Positions 37,888 through 46,585 of a DNA stretch of 64,000 bases are shown piece by piece; position 1 is the stretch's first letter, and each line of letters starts with the position of its first letter. Below the pieces are notes generated by a model. It did not search any database. It saw only the letters and a program-made list of their open reading frames with translations, and had not been told where the DNA came from. This stretch comes from Nocardioides astragali (GTDB lineage Bacteria; Actinomycetota; Actinomycetes; Propionibacteriales; Nocardioidaceae): contig NZ_JAFMZM010000003.1 of the NCBI RefSeq assembly GCF_024436375.1, positions 17,529 to 81,528 on the forward strand, written 5' to 3'. A program made the position numbers and the translations under genes.

Positions 37888-38026
37888 CCCAGGGCCCGAC
37901 GCTGTCTGGACTGACGAGCGAGCAAGCGTGACGAGCGCAGCGAGACAGCGCCGTTGAGCGAGGAGGGAAGACAGCGTCTTCAGGGGCGCTGGGCACGCGC
38001 GAGCGGAGCGAGCGCCAACAGCTCAG
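37888..38026. repeat. Structured 139-bp repeat, copy B (tandem)
   Basis: Directly adjacent to copy A with an exact 139-base period. Differences noted are C to G at the fifth-sixth arm position (CCCAGG) and GTCGAG to GTTGAG in the loop. Its last bases (CTCAG) contain the stop codon of the minus-strand HerA-like gene (38023-38025), so the unit fills the whole gap between two convergent genes. Confidence 0.9.
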
Positions 38027-39639
38027 CGCCGCCCGCTCTTGAACATCCCTCGCGCGATCTCGCGGGCCGCGGTGCGCATGAAGTCCTTGAAGGCGGGCGA
38101 CTTCACGACGTCCATGACCAGTCCGTCGTCGTCCTTGGCCGCCTTCTCCGCAGACTTCTTCGTGACCCGCTCGTTCTTCTGCTCCCGCGCCATCTCCTTG
38201 ACCCTGGCGTCCTCCGCCGCCTTGCGCGCGCCCTCCTCCAGCTTCTTGGCGAGCAGCTCCCGGGCGGACTCGCGGTCGATCGCCTCGGCGTACTTCGTCG
38301 TCAGCGGGGAGGCCGCGACGGCCGCCTGCATGGCGTCGGTCGGAGCCGGGTCCATCAGCGACTCGGGCGCACGCAGGCGGGTCCACGCGACCGGGGTCGG
38401 GGCACCGCGCTCGTTCATCACCGTCACCACGGCCTCGCCGATGCCGAGGCTGGTGATGACCTCGCCGAGGTCGTCGTACGCGCTCGTGGGATAGGTGTTG
38501 ACGGTCGCCTTGAGCGCCTTGGCGTCGTTGGGGGTGTGCGCGCGCAGCTGGTGCTGCACGCGCGAGCCGAGCTGGGCGAGCACGTCGTCGGGCACGTCGG
38601 TCGGCGACTGGGTCACGAAGAAGACGCCGACCCCCTTGGACCGGATCAGGCGGACGGTCTGGGCGATCTGGTCGAGGAAGGCCTCGGAGGCGTCGTTGAA
38701 CAGCAGGTGCGCCTCGTCGAAGAAGAAGACCAGCTTGGGCTTGTCGAGGTCGCCCTCCTCGGGCAGGTCGTGGAAGAGGTCGGCCAGCAGCCACATGAGG
38801 AACGTGGAGAACAGCGCCGGGCGGTCCTGCAGGTTGGGCAGCTCGAGCAGGCTGATGATGCCGCGGCCGTCCTCGGTGGTGCGGAGGAAGTCCTTGGTCT
38901 CGAACTCGGGCTCGCCGAAGAAGACATCGGCGCCCTGCGCCTCGAACCCCACCAGCTCGCGCAGGATGACGCCAGCGGTCTGCGGGGACAGCCCGCCGAT
39001 CGTCTTGAGCTCCGCCTTCCCGGCCGGGTCGCCGGTGAGGTACTGCAGCACCGCACGGAGGTCGGCGAGGTCGAGGAGCGGCAACCCCTGCTTGTCGCAG
39101 TAGTAGAAGACGAGGCCCAGCGAGGACTCCTGGGTCTCGTTGAGGCCGAGCACCTTCGCCAGCAGCGTCGGTCCGAACGCCGTCATCGTGACCCGCACCG
39201 GTACGCCGGTGCCCTGTCCGCCGATCGCGTAGAACTCCGTCGGGAACCCCGTCGCCGTCCACTGCTGGCCGACGCTCGCGGTGCGGGCGGTGAGCTTGTC
39301 GCTGGGCTCGCCGGGTGCGCTGAGCCCGGACAGGTCGCCCTTGATGTCGGCGGCGAACACGGGTACGCCGTGGGCGCTGAGCTGCTCGGCCAGCAGCTGC
39401 AGGGTCTTGGTCTTGCCGGTGCCCGTCGCGCCCGCCACCAGGCCGTGCCGGTTGAGCATGGCGAGGGGGATCTTGATGTGCACGTCGTTGAGGTTGTCGG
39501 CGTCGAGCATGAGGCCGCCCAGCTCGAGGGCGGGGCCCTCGAACCGGTAGCCCGCCGCGACTGCCGCAGAGATCGGGTCGTCCGCCACCGAGGCCTGTGC
39601 CTCGGGCCCGGTCGGCTCTGCCTCAGGAGTCTCGGTCAT
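38023..39639 (-). CDS. HerA-like ATPase (DUF853 family)
   Basis: 538 residues. Walker A GATGTGKT (70-77) after an N-terminal HIKIPLAMLNRHGLVAG, then AADIKGDLSGL, and Walker B LVFFFDEAHLLFND near residue 310, with FFVTQSPTDVPDDVLAQLGSRVQHQL as the sensor/arginine block. This is the HerA/FtsK-like DUF853 family annotated as helicase HerA-like; the bacterial role is not settled. A lysine-rich coiled segment (about 455-510) precedes the tail. No partner nuclease (NurA) is nearby. The stop codon lies within repeat copy B. Confidence 0.85.
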   Translation of the reverse strand: MTETPEAEPTGPEAQASVADDPISAAVAAGYRFEGPALELGGLMLDADNLNDVHIKIPLAMLNRHGLVAGATGTGKTKTLQLLAEQLSAHGVPVFAADIKGDLSGLSAPGEPSDKLTARTASVGQQWTATGFPTEFYAIGGQGTGVPVRVTMTAFGPTLLAKVLGLNETQESSLGLVFYYCDKQGLPLLDLADLRAVLQYLTGDPAGKAELKTIGGLSPQTAGVILRELVGFEAQGADVFFGEPEFETKDFLRTTEDGRGIISLLELPNLQDRPALFSTFLMWLLADLFHDLPEEGDLDKPKLVFFFDEAHLLFNDASEAFLDQIAQTVRLIRSKGVGVFFVTQSPTDVPDDVLAQLGSRVQHQLRAHTPNDAKALKATVNTYPTSAYDDLGEVITSLGIGEAVVTVMNERGAPTPVAWTRLRAPESLMDPAPTDAMQAAVAASPLTTKYAEAIDRESARELLAKKLEEGARKAAEDARVKEMAREQKNERVTKKSAEKAAKDDDGLVMDVVKSPAFKDFMRTAAREIARGMFKSGRR

Positions 39640-39684
39640 GGCGCGAGCCTAGTCAGCCGGAGGAGCCCCGACGAGGGCGTCGTT

Positions 39685-39996
39685 ATGATCACCGGCGTGA
39701 TCTTCAAGCGGGTGGGCGTCGGCCGGCCCTACCCCGACCACGGGCTGACCTCGCGCGACTGGGCCGACCTGCCCCCGCGGCAGATCCGGCTCGACGAGCT
39801 GGTGACCACCAAGGACACGCTGCGGCTGGACACGCTGCTCGACGAGGACTCCACGTTCTACGGAGACCTGTTCGCCCACGTCGTGTCGTGGCGCGGCGAC
39901 CTCTACCTCGAGGACGGCCTCCACCGGGCCCTCCGCGCCGCCCTGCAGCAGCGCAGCGTCCTGCACGCCCGCGTCCACCAGGCCGGTGACCAGTGA
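39685..39996 (+). CDS. VapB-like antitoxin family protein
   Basis: 103 residues from ATG 39685 with GAGGG upstream; GTG 39697 would give a start at VIFKRVG. The sequence (FKRVGVGRPYPDHGLTSRDW, then RQIRLDELVTTKDTL and SWRGDLYLEDGLHRALRAAL) matches a small actinobacterial family that, as I recall, is usually annotated as VapB-type antitoxin. No toxin gene (PIN domain) is adjacent, and the consistent neighbour is the LytR_C gene, so a real antitoxin role is doubtful. Confidence 0.7.
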   Translation: MITGVIFKRVGVGRPYPDHGLTSRDWADLPPRQIRLDELVTTKDTLRLDTLLDEDSTFYGDLFAHVVSWRGDLYLEDGLHRALRAALQQRSVLHARVHQAGDQ

Positions 39997-40039
39997 ACAC
40001 CCCGCTCCGCTCCCCCGGACAACGACTCGGGGACCCCGC

Positions 40040-40543
40040 ATGAGCGCCGGGCTGCGCTCCGCGCTCACCCTGGCCGTTCTCGCGCTGCTCCTGGTCGTCG
40101 CCGCGGTCTGGGGCTGGGCGGCGTTCACCGAACCCTTCCCCCAGGACGAGCCCGTCGCCATCTGCGAGGACACCGAGGTCAGCGCCGGGTCCGAGGTGCG
40201 TCGCGACCAGGTCGTGGTGAGCGTGTTCAACGGCAGCAAGCGCAGCGGGCTGGCGAGCTCGACCAGCGCCGAGCTCGGGGAGCGCGGCTTCGTCGCCGGG
40301 GACGTCGGGGACGCGCCCGTCCCGGCCGCGACGACACAGATCTGGAGCTCCGACCCGACCAACCCCGCCGTGCTGCTGGTCCAGCAGCAGTTCAAGAAGG
40401 CCAGGATCGTGTCCGGCGACCCCATCGGGGTCGGCGTCGTGGTGGTGGTCGGCGAGAAGTTCAAGACGCTGCGCCGAAAGCAGGTCGAGTCGGTGATCGC
40501 CGAGGCAGACGCGACCTACTGCAAGGCCACCGGCTCCGAGTGA
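40040..40543 (+). CDS. LytR C-terminal domain protein
   Basis: 167 residues from ATG 40040 with GGGGA upstream. One N-terminal membrane helix (about 8-29) is followed by an extracytoplasmic LytR_C domain: VVVSVFNGSKRSGLASSTSAEL, then ERGFVAGDVG and VLLVQQQFKKARIV. LytR_C domains occur at the end of LCP wall-polymer ligases; here the domain stands without the catalytic part, as is common in actinobacteria. It is probably a cell-envelope accessory protein. It follows the VapB-like gene by 43 bases. Confidence 0.85.
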   Translation: MSAGLRSALTLAVLALLLVVAAVWGWAAFTEPFPQDEPVAICEDTEVSAGSEVRRDQVVVSVFNGSKRSGLASSTSAELGERGFVAGDVGDAPVPAATTQIWSSDPTNPAVLLVQQQFKKARIVSGDPIGVGVVVVVGEKFKTLRRKQVESVIAEADATYCKATGSE

Positions 40544-40564
40544 CGGAGGCCCGGATGGCCGGGG

Positions 40565-42082
40565 CTACTCGCGGTCGTGCTTGGACGGGTTGCCCAGCCA
40601 CTGCGCCAGCCGACCGTTCTGCGACACCTGGCGCAGGCGGGCCTCGGTCGCCTCGCGCTGCTTGCGTGGAGTGACGACCAGCAGGTCGTCGCCGGCGCGC
40701 AGGACCGTACGTCGCTCCGGCACCAGCGACGAGCCGCCCCGGATCACCAGCGAGACCGAGGCGCCCTGGGGCAGGCGCAGCTCACCGACCTCGACGCCGT
40801 GCATCTTCGACGTCGGCGCGATCGTGACCTGGAGCAGGTCCGCCGCGACCCGGTCGAGCGGCGCCGCCTCGACGTCGAGCCCGCGCGGCTCGGATCGGCT
40901 TGCGACCCCGAGCAGCCGCGCGACCCAGGGCAGGGTCGGGCCCGTGAGCAGGGTGTAGACCACCACCATCACGAAGACGATGTCGAACAGGTCGTCGGCC
41001 CCGTCGACGCCCTCGGCCAGCGGGATCGTGGCGAGCACGATCGGCACCGCACCGCGCAGGCCGGCCCAGGAGATGAACCCGAGGTCCCGCAGGACCATCG
41101 GTTGGACGATGCTGCTGGCCAGCACCGACAAGGGCCGGGCGACGACGGTGAGCACGAGCCCGGTCACGAGTGCCTGGACGACGGTGGTGAGGTCGATCCT
41201 GCCCGGCGACAGCAGGAGGCCGAGCATGACGAACAGCCCGATCTGCGCCAGCCAGGCGACCCCCTCGGCGAACGACCTGGTCGCCACCCGGTGGGGCAGC
41301 TCGCTGTTGCCGAGGATGAGGGCCGCGACGTAGATCGCGGCGAACCCTGACGCGTGCGCGGCGGACGCGAGGCCGTACGCCATGAACGCCAGGCACAGCA
41401 CCGCGATCGGGTAGAGGCCCGAGGACGGCAGGGCGGCCCGGCTCATGATCCAGGCCCCGGCGAGGCCGCACCCGACGCCGATCAGGCCACCCACGAGCAG
41501 CTCGAACACGATGGTGCCGGCCACCTCCAGCACCCCGGCCTCGGCCGCGACGCCTGTCGAGATGATGCCGACGAGCACGACCGTGGGGGCGTCGTTGAGC
41601 CCCGACTCGGCCTCGAGCACGCCGGTCAGGCGCTTGGGCAGGGGGACGACCCGCAGCACCGAGAACACCGCCGCTGCGTCGGTGGGTGAGCAGATGGCGC
41701 CCAGCAGGATCGCCAGCTCCCAGGGCAGGCCGAGGAGGTAGTGGGTGCCGACGGCGACCAGCGCCACCGAGACGGCGACGCCGATCGTCGCGAGCGACAC
41801 CCCTAGCCGGATGCTGGGTCGCATCTCGCGCCAGTCGGTGGTCAGACCACCTTCGGCCAGGATGATCGCCAGTGCCCCGAACCCGAGCGCATGGGCGAGC
41901 TGGGCGTCCTCGAAGGGGATCGCGAACGGTCCGCCCTCGCCGAGCAGGACGCCGATGAGCAGGTAGATCAGCAGGGATGGCAGACCGGCGCCTGCCGAGA
42001 TCCGCACCGCGAGGATCGCCGCCAGGGTCACGACCGCACCGACCAGCACGAAGACGTCGAGCTGGTGGACGTCGAACGTCAT
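40565..42082 (-). CDS. CPA1-type cation/proton antiporter with RCK_C domain
   Basis: 505 residues from the ATG at 42080-42082, with GAGG upstream. About 12 membrane helices carry the CPA1/NhaP motifs (LAIILAEGGLTTDW, GAICSPTDAAAVFSVL, ESGLNDAPTVVLV, SWAGLRGAVPIVLA). A cytoplasmic TrkA_C/RCK_C domain follows (about 415-495): HGVEVGELRLPQGASVSLV, then LVPERRTVLRAGDDLLVV. It resembles K+/H+ antiporters of the NhaP2 group, which expel K+ or Na+ in exchange for protons under ligand control. The RCK_C domain is strikingly like the separate protein at 6650-7075. Confidence 0.92.
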   Translation of the reverse strand: MTFDVHQLDVFVLVGAVVTLAAILAVRISAGAGLPSLLIYLLIGVLLGEGGPFAIPFEDAQLAHALGFGALAIILAEGGLTTDWREMRPSIRLGVSLATIGVAVSVALVAVGTHYLLGLPWELAILLGAICSPTDAAAVFSVLRVVPLPKRLTGVLEAESGLNDAPTVVLVGIISTGVAAEAGVLEVAGTIVFELLVGGLIGVGCGLAGAWIMSRAALPSSGLYPIAVLCLAFMAYGLASAAHASGFAAIYVAALILGNSELPHRVATRSFAEGVAWLAQIGLFVMLGLLLSPGRIDLTTVVQALVTGLVLTVVARPLSVLASSIVQPMVLRDLGFISWAGLRGAVPIVLATIPLAEGVDGADDLFDIVFVMVVVYTLLTGPTLPWVARLLGVASRSEPRGLDVEAAPLDRVAADLLQVTIAPTSKMHGVEVGELRLPQGASVSLVIRGGSSLVPERRTVLRAGDDLLVVTPRKQREATEARLRQVSQNGRLAQWLGNPSKHDRE

Positions 42083-42278
42083 GCACACCTCGTGCTCTTG
42101 GGCTGGGGCGGGCGGGCGGAGGTCCCGATCCTATCGGTGATCGTGGCTCGCGGATGACGGTCGCGTCGGCGCCTGCCGGGGGTGTGCCGTCGGCCGCGCT
42201 GGTGCAGAATCCAGGGCGCGGAGACGTTTGGACCCAGGGGCTGCCGGGTAGGCGTCCCCCGACGAAAGGGCGTGATCG

Positions 42279-42716
42279 ATGTACGGCGACACCGCGGCGG
42301 GCCGCAAGCGCGTCGCCCAGCTCCGTGAGCAGGGCGGCGACATCCGGGCCCTCGCCTCCCGACTGGTGTCCCAAGCCGAGGCCGCCCCGTGGCACGGCAA
42401 GGCTGCCGACGCCATGCGCGAGCGCATCAAGGAGCGCGCCAACCACCTGCGCGTCGCCGCCGCACACCACGAGAGCGCGGCCGAGTCGCTCGCCCGGCAC
42501 ATCGTCGAGGTCGACAGCCTCAAGGAGGCCATCGACACCCGCTCCCACAAGGCGACCTCGCTCGTCGAGGACGCCCGCACCCGCGCCAGCGAGGCGGGCA
42601 CCGCTCCGGACGGGACGCCGCGCGAGGCCGACGAGACCGACTCCACGCTGCTGTCGTTCGACCCTCCCCCGGCCGGTCACAAGGACTGGCTGACCGTGAA
42701 CCTCCCGGGGCTCTGA
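42279..42716 (+). CDS. WxG-motif helical protein (ESX-related)
   Basis: 145 residues, no signal peptide, mostly helical. The turn motif W-H-G in AAPWHGKAADAMRERI, between two long helices, is that of the WXG100 superfamily, but the protein is longer, with an acidic, proline-containing tail (SFDPPPAGHKDW). It starts an apparent three-gene operon (the next gene begins two bases after its stop). It is probably a type VII substrate or partner of the following two proteins. Confidence 0.7.
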   Translation: MYGDTAAGRKRVAQLREQGGDIRALASRLVSQAEAAPWHGKAADAMRERIKERANHLRVAAAHHESAAESLARHIVEVDSLKEAIDTRSHKATSLVEDARTRASEAGTAPDGTPREADETDSTLLSFDPPPAGHKDWLTVNLPGL

Positions 42717-42717
42717 C

Positions 42718-43674
42718 ATGGTGACGATCGACCTGACGACTCCGCCCACGCCCCCCGCCAGCTTCCTCGACGGGATGGCGCGGCGCGTCGCTCTGACCCT
42801 CCCCGAGCTGCGACTGGTCGCCGACCTCGCCGGCGGGGCACCGCTCCCCTTCGACCTCCAGCCCGCCGACAGCACCCGCGTGGACTCCGGCTCGCTCTCC
42901 GGTCGCCTGGGCCAGAGCCGCGGTTCGGTCGAGGACTCCGCCTACGCCGACGCGATCGCCACCCTGCACGACCCGGACGACTCGCTGCGCCGCCGCGGAC
43001 TGCTGACCGACGACGGTGCCGAGCCCGGCATCGTCGGCGCCGTCGGCCTGCTCGCGACGCCACGGCTCGCGCTCGACATCGACGTCGCCGCGGGCGCCAC
43101 CCAGGTGAAGGCCTGGCACCGGCAGGACGGTGGCGCGGTCGCGAGCCTGTCCACCTGCGACGGCATCGTCTTCGAGCTGGCGTGGTTCCCGGTCGACCAG
43201 TGGACCACCGAGCTGGCTCGCGTGACCGCGGTCCCCGAGGACCTGGCGCTCAGCGCCTCGCACGTGCCCCCCGTGCTCGACGTCCCCTACGCCCTCGCCG
43301 ACTCGATCGGGGAGGCGCTCCGCTCGGGCCGCTCCGACCTCGTCCCGGTCCTCATCGGCCAGACCGACGGGGAGGTCCTGTCCGACGGCGACGCCCTCGG
43401 CCATGCCGAGGCCGCCGCGGCACTCTCCGCTGTCCACTCCGAGGCCAGGGGGCGCCTGCGCATCCTTGCCGCCGAGGTGTCCGACCGCGCCACGACGTCG
43501 GTGGGAGTGATCTCCTGGGTGCTGCTCCGGGACGGGTGGCACTCGCTCACCCCGCGCCACGACGACGGAGCCCGCGTCGCGATCGCCCGGGTCGACCCCG
43601 ACGACCTCGCGACCGAGCTCGCCCCCGTCCTGGCGCAAGTCACCCTCGGAGAGGAAGTGTCGCCGAATGAGTGA
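42718..43674 (+). CDS. Possible EspG-like ESX chaperone
   Basis: 318 residues, no signal peptide or membrane helix. The opening VALTLPELRLVADLAGGAPLP recalls EspG proteins, cytosolic chaperones of PE/PPE-type ESX substrates, and the alternating strand-helix pattern with WHRQDGG and FELAWFPVDQW is compatible. It lies between a WxG protein and a hydrolase-like helical protein, and overlaps the latter by eight bases. The assignment is tentative; a structural comparison would settle it. Confidence 0.45.
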   Translation: MVTIDLTTPPTPPASFLDGMARRVALTLPELRLVADLAGGAPLPFDLQPADSTRVDSGSLSGRLGQSRGSVEDSAYADAIATLHDPDDSLRRRGLLTDDGAEPGIVGAVGLLATPRLALDIDVAAGATQVKAWHRQDGGAVASLSTCDGIVFELAWFPVDQWTTELARVTAVPEDLALSASHVPPVLDVPYALADSIGEALRSGRSDLVPVLIGQTDGEVLSDGDALGHAEAAAALSAVHSEARGRLRILAAEVSDRATTSVGVISWVLLRDGWHSLTPRHDDGARVAIARVDPDDLATELAPVLAQVTLGEEVSPNE

Positions 43675-44995
43675 CCTCGACATCCCCCGCACGCACAGTG
43701 CCGACACCCCCGCCGAGACGTCCGCCTCGGTGGCCGCCGACAAGTACGACCAGATGCTGGCGCTGGCCGACCTGTTCGACGCCTCCGGCAACGAGATGCG
43801 CACGCGCGCCCGCCTCGGCGCCGAGATCCTCCGCGACGACGAGGTCGTCGACACCGCCGAGCTGTCGAAGGCGACCTGGGGCCAGGCCGAGGAGGACATC
43901 CGTGCGGCCACGACCGGCAAGCACGGTCTGTTGACCCGCTCCGTCGAGCTCGACGCCGACGCGCTCGTCGTACGCGCCACGGTGCTCACCTACCGCTGGA
44001 TCGACGAGCTCCAGGAGGCGGCCTACAAGACGCTGGGCTCCATCGCCGGCCGCGCCATCGGCTACCTCGCCCCCGAGGTCGCGCTCGGTGGAGCGATCGT
44101 CAGCGCCGGCCTGATCGAGACCGACGCGCTCGACCGCGACGGCGTCACCGCCTACCTCAACGAGCTCGCCGAGAACAACCCCGAGCTGATGGACCACATC
44201 TCCGGGGGCGACGGCCTGCTCGACGGCCTCCACATGCGCTCGCTGCTCACCGCGGGCGTGCTCGCCTCCGACCTGGGCGCCCATGCGGCGCGCGGCGGCC
44301 TGCGGGCCATCGGGGTCGACCCGTTCCCGACCGACGCAGTGTCCGCCTTCCGCGACTCCGCCGGCTCGTTCGTGGAGGTCGAGGAGCCCGACGGCGAGGC
44401 GGCGACAGGCTCGGGCCGCGCGCCGCGCTCGCTGGAGGAGCTGATGGCCACGCTCGTCGCCGAGGACCGCAGGATCAGCGTCCAGCGCGTCGGCGCCGGC
44501 CGCTACATCGCCTATCTCCCCGGAGCGGTCGGATCGGAGTCGGGACGGCTCCGCCTCGTCGGGGCCGACCCCACGACCTCCGCCGGCCAGGTGATCCGCG
44601 CGATCGAGAAGGCCGTCACCGAGGACGACGCCCGCGTGATGCTCGTCGGCTCGGCAGCCGGTGGCACTCTCGCGGCCGAGATCGCCGCGACCGCCAGCTC
44701 GACCCGCTTCGTGGTCGACCAGGTCGTCACCGCAGGCGCGCCGGCGGCGCAGGTCCCGCGGATCCCCGAGTCCACGCGTGTGCTGTCCTTGGAGGACCGC
44801 TCCGACCCGGTGGCCCTGCTCGGCTCGCTGATCAACGCCAACATCGCCAACCGGCTCACTGTGGTGTTCAACGGCGCAGCCCCCGACGGCTCCCACATCT
44901 ATGTCGCGGGCGCGAGGGCGGCCGACAGCGCCGACCACCCCGAGCTCCGGGCGGAGATCACCCGGATGCAGGACCTCGGCTACCTCGCCGGCTGA
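43667..44995 (+). CDS. Helical protein with a degenerate alpha/beta-hydrolase domain (ESX-associated)
   Basis: 442 residues. The N-terminal half is helical (YDQMLALADLFDASGNEMRT, then RATVLTYRWIDELQEAAYKT) with a hydrophobic stretch (GRAIGYLAPEVALGGAIVSAG). The C-terminal half (about 255-440) follows a lipase-like fold: VMLVGSAAGGTLAAEIAA at the nucleophile elbow, VVTAGAPAAQVP, and VLSLEDRSDPVALLG at the acid position. The elbow reads G-S-A-A-G where active members have G-H-S-x-G, so the nucleophile serine is absent. The gene overlaps the upstream one by eight bases. Probably a type VII effector or scaffold without esterase activity. Confidence 0.65.
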   Translation: MSDLDIPRTHSADTPAETSASVAADKYDQMLALADLFDASGNEMRTRARLGAEILRDDEVVDTAELSKATWGQAEEDIRAATTGKHGLLTRSVELDADALVVRATVLTYRWIDELQEAAYKTLGSIAGRAIGYLAPEVALGGAIVSAGLIETDALDRDGVTAYLNELAENNPELMDHISGGDGLLDGLHMRSLLTAGVLASDLGAHAARGGLRAIGVDPFPTDAVSAFRDSAGSFVEVEEPDGEAATGSGRAPRSLEELMATLVAEDRRISVQRVGAGRYIAYLPGAVGSESGRLRLVGADPTTSAGQVIRAIEKAVTEDDARVMLVGSAAGGTLAAEIAATASSTRFVVDQVVTAGAPAAQVPRIPESTRVLSLEDRSDPVALLGSLINANIANRLTVVFNGAAPDGSHIYVAGARAADSADHPELRAEITRMQDLGYLAG

Positions 44996-45026
44996 GAAGG
45001 CCTCTTGGCTGTACGCGCCCCCGAGC

Positions 45027-45164
45027 GCTCGGCGCCCGACGTCGTCTGGACTGACGAGCGAGCAAGCGTGACGAGCGCAGCGAGGCAGCGCCGTCGAGCG
45101 AGGAGGGAAGACGACGTCTTCAGGGGCGCCGAGCACGCGAGCGGAGCGAGCGCCATCAACTCAG
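45027..45164. repeat. Structured repeat, copy C (diverged arms)
   Basis: 5' arm GCTCGGCGCCC (45027-45037) and GACGTCGTCT (45038-45047) pair perfectly with AGACGACGTC (45109-45118) and GGGCGCCGAGC (45124-45134), with the same TTCAG bulge between. Relative to copy A, four arm positions changed and all four partners changed with them. It lies between convergent genes ending at 44995 and 45161; the latter's stop codon is inside its end. Confidence 0.9.
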
Positions 45165-46525
45165 ACGATCTCGTGCACGAACTCGCCGAGCTGCGCGAGG
45201 TTGCGGCACTCGACCATGCGCACGATCTCGCCGTAGCGGTCAGCCGCGCTGTCGCCGGTCCCCCAGTGCCGCGGGTGCTCGGGGTTGAGCCACCACGCGT
45301 GGCGGGCTCGCCCCACGAGGTCGCCGAGCACCGGGAGCGCGAGGTCGCTGTAGTTGGACCGGCCGTCGCCGAGGATCAGTAGGGACGACTTCGGGCCGAT
45401 CGCGTCGGCGTGCTGCTCGGCGAAGCGGGTCAGCGCGCGGCCGTAGTTGGTGCGGCCCCACAGCGTCGCGTGCGAGATGCTCTGCGCCAGTGACTCCATC
45501 ACCTCGACCACGTCGGCGCCCGGCCGGAAGCGGTCACTGACCTCGACCACGTCGTCGACGAACGTGAAGGCGCGCACCCCGCTGAACGCCTCGCGCAGCG
45601 CGTAGACCAGGAGCAGGGTGAACTGCGCGAAGTTGGCCACCGAGCCGCTCACGTCGCACAGCACCACGAGGTCGCTGCGGTGCGGCCGCTTCGGCCGATG
45701 GTGGGTGGTCAGCGGCACTCCGCCGGTCGCGATCGACGCGCGGACCGTGCGGCGTACGTCGAGCGGGCCGCGCCGCTGCGCGTGCTGCTCCTTGGTGAGC
45801 CGGGCCGCGAGTCGACGCGCGAGGGGATAGATCTCGCGCCGCATCTCCTCGAGGTCGCTGCGGCGGGCCGCGGTGAAGTCGAGCCGATCGATGGTGGGCC
45901 GCACCGTGACGTCGGCGACGTGCTCGGGGCCCTTCTCCTCCGCGATGCGGCGACGGGCGTCACCCTCCACGAGCCGGGTGAAGTCGCCGATCCGCCGACC
46001 CGCCGCGCGCTGCGCCTGCTCGGCGTCGAGACCCTCCCCGAGGAGCCCCTTCACGAGGCGGTCCATCAGCTCGGCGGGCGAGACCCGCTGGAGCGAGGTG
46101 TACGCCGACCAGCTCGACAGCCCCGGCCCCCGTCCCGGCATCGCCCCGAACCGCGCCACCGCCTCGACGGCGAGGTCCTGCAGCGCCTGGAGGTCCCCGG
46201 ACGCCAGCGCGTCGGCGAGCGCCTCGCGGAACCGTTCCAGCTCGGGCCCGGTGTCGCGCGGTCCGTCGACCGGGTCCACGTCCTCTCCGGCGACACCGCC
46301 GCCGATCAGGCGCGGGTAGTAGATGTCGAAGACCGCGTCGAAGGTCACCCGCTGCGGCTGGCGCTTGACGAGAGTCGCGGCGTACGTGGCACGCACGGTC
46401 TCCCGGTCGTGCCAGCTCACCTGCTCGAGCGCGCTGATCGCGTCGAGCCCCTCGGCCAACGACACGGACAGGCCTGCGGAGCGCAGTGCCTCCACGAAGC
46501 CGATGTGGGTGTCGAGCAGGCTCAT
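45161..46525 (-). CDS. VWA-domain protein of the CoxE type
   Basis: 454 residues from ATG with AGGGA upstream. The CoxE-like N-terminal region (MSLLDTHIGFVEALRSAG, then VRATYAATLVKRQ) is followed by a C-terminal von Willebrand factor A domain with the metal-binding MIDAS motif DVSGS (291-295) and LLILGDGRSNY. CoxE-type VWA proteins work with MoxR-type AAA+ ATPases as metal-cofactor or complex assembly chaperones. A MoxR gene lies 60 bases upstream on the same strand, so the pair is a functional unit. The client is not evident from the neighbourhood. Confidence 0.9.
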   Translation of the reverse strand: MSLLDTHIGFVEALRSAGLSVSLAEGLDAISALEQVSWHDRETVRATYAATLVKRQPQRVTFDAVFDIYYPRLIGGGVAGEDVDPVDGPRDTGPELERFREALADALASGDLQALQDLAVEAVARFGAMPGRGPGLSSWSAYTSLQRVSPAELMDRLVKGLLGEGLDAEQAQRAAGRRIGDFTRLVEGDARRRIAEEKGPEHVADVTVRPTIDRLDFTAARRSDLEEMRREIYPLARRLAARLTKEQHAQRRGPLDVRRTVRASIATGGVPLTTHHRPKRPHRSDLVVLCDVSGSVANFAQFTLLLVYALREAFSGVRAFTFVDDVVEVSDRFRPGADVVEVMESLAQSISHATLWGRTNYGRALTRFAEQHADAIGPKSSLLILGDGRSNYSDLALPVLGDLVGRARHAWWLNPEHPRHWGTGDSAADRYGEIVRMVECRNLAQLGEFVHEIV

Positions 46526-46585
46526 CGGGGTCCCTGTCCGAAGCGGGGCGCAGCGAGCATTCGGATGGGGTGAAGGCTCACGAGA

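Noticed and set aside
37841..39262. Minus-strand frame that joins the repeat to 38 kb coding shadow, with a peptide conserved between repeat copies (VFPPRSTAL, RCARHACSLVSPD)
   Set aside because: The shared peptide is explained by the conserved DNA of the repeat; there is no consistent start, stop or ribosome site, and arm changes follow base pairing, not codons.
39685..40543. Toxin-antitoxin module
   Set aside because: The VapB-like gene has no PIN-domain or other toxin beside it; the next gene is a LytR_C membrane protein.
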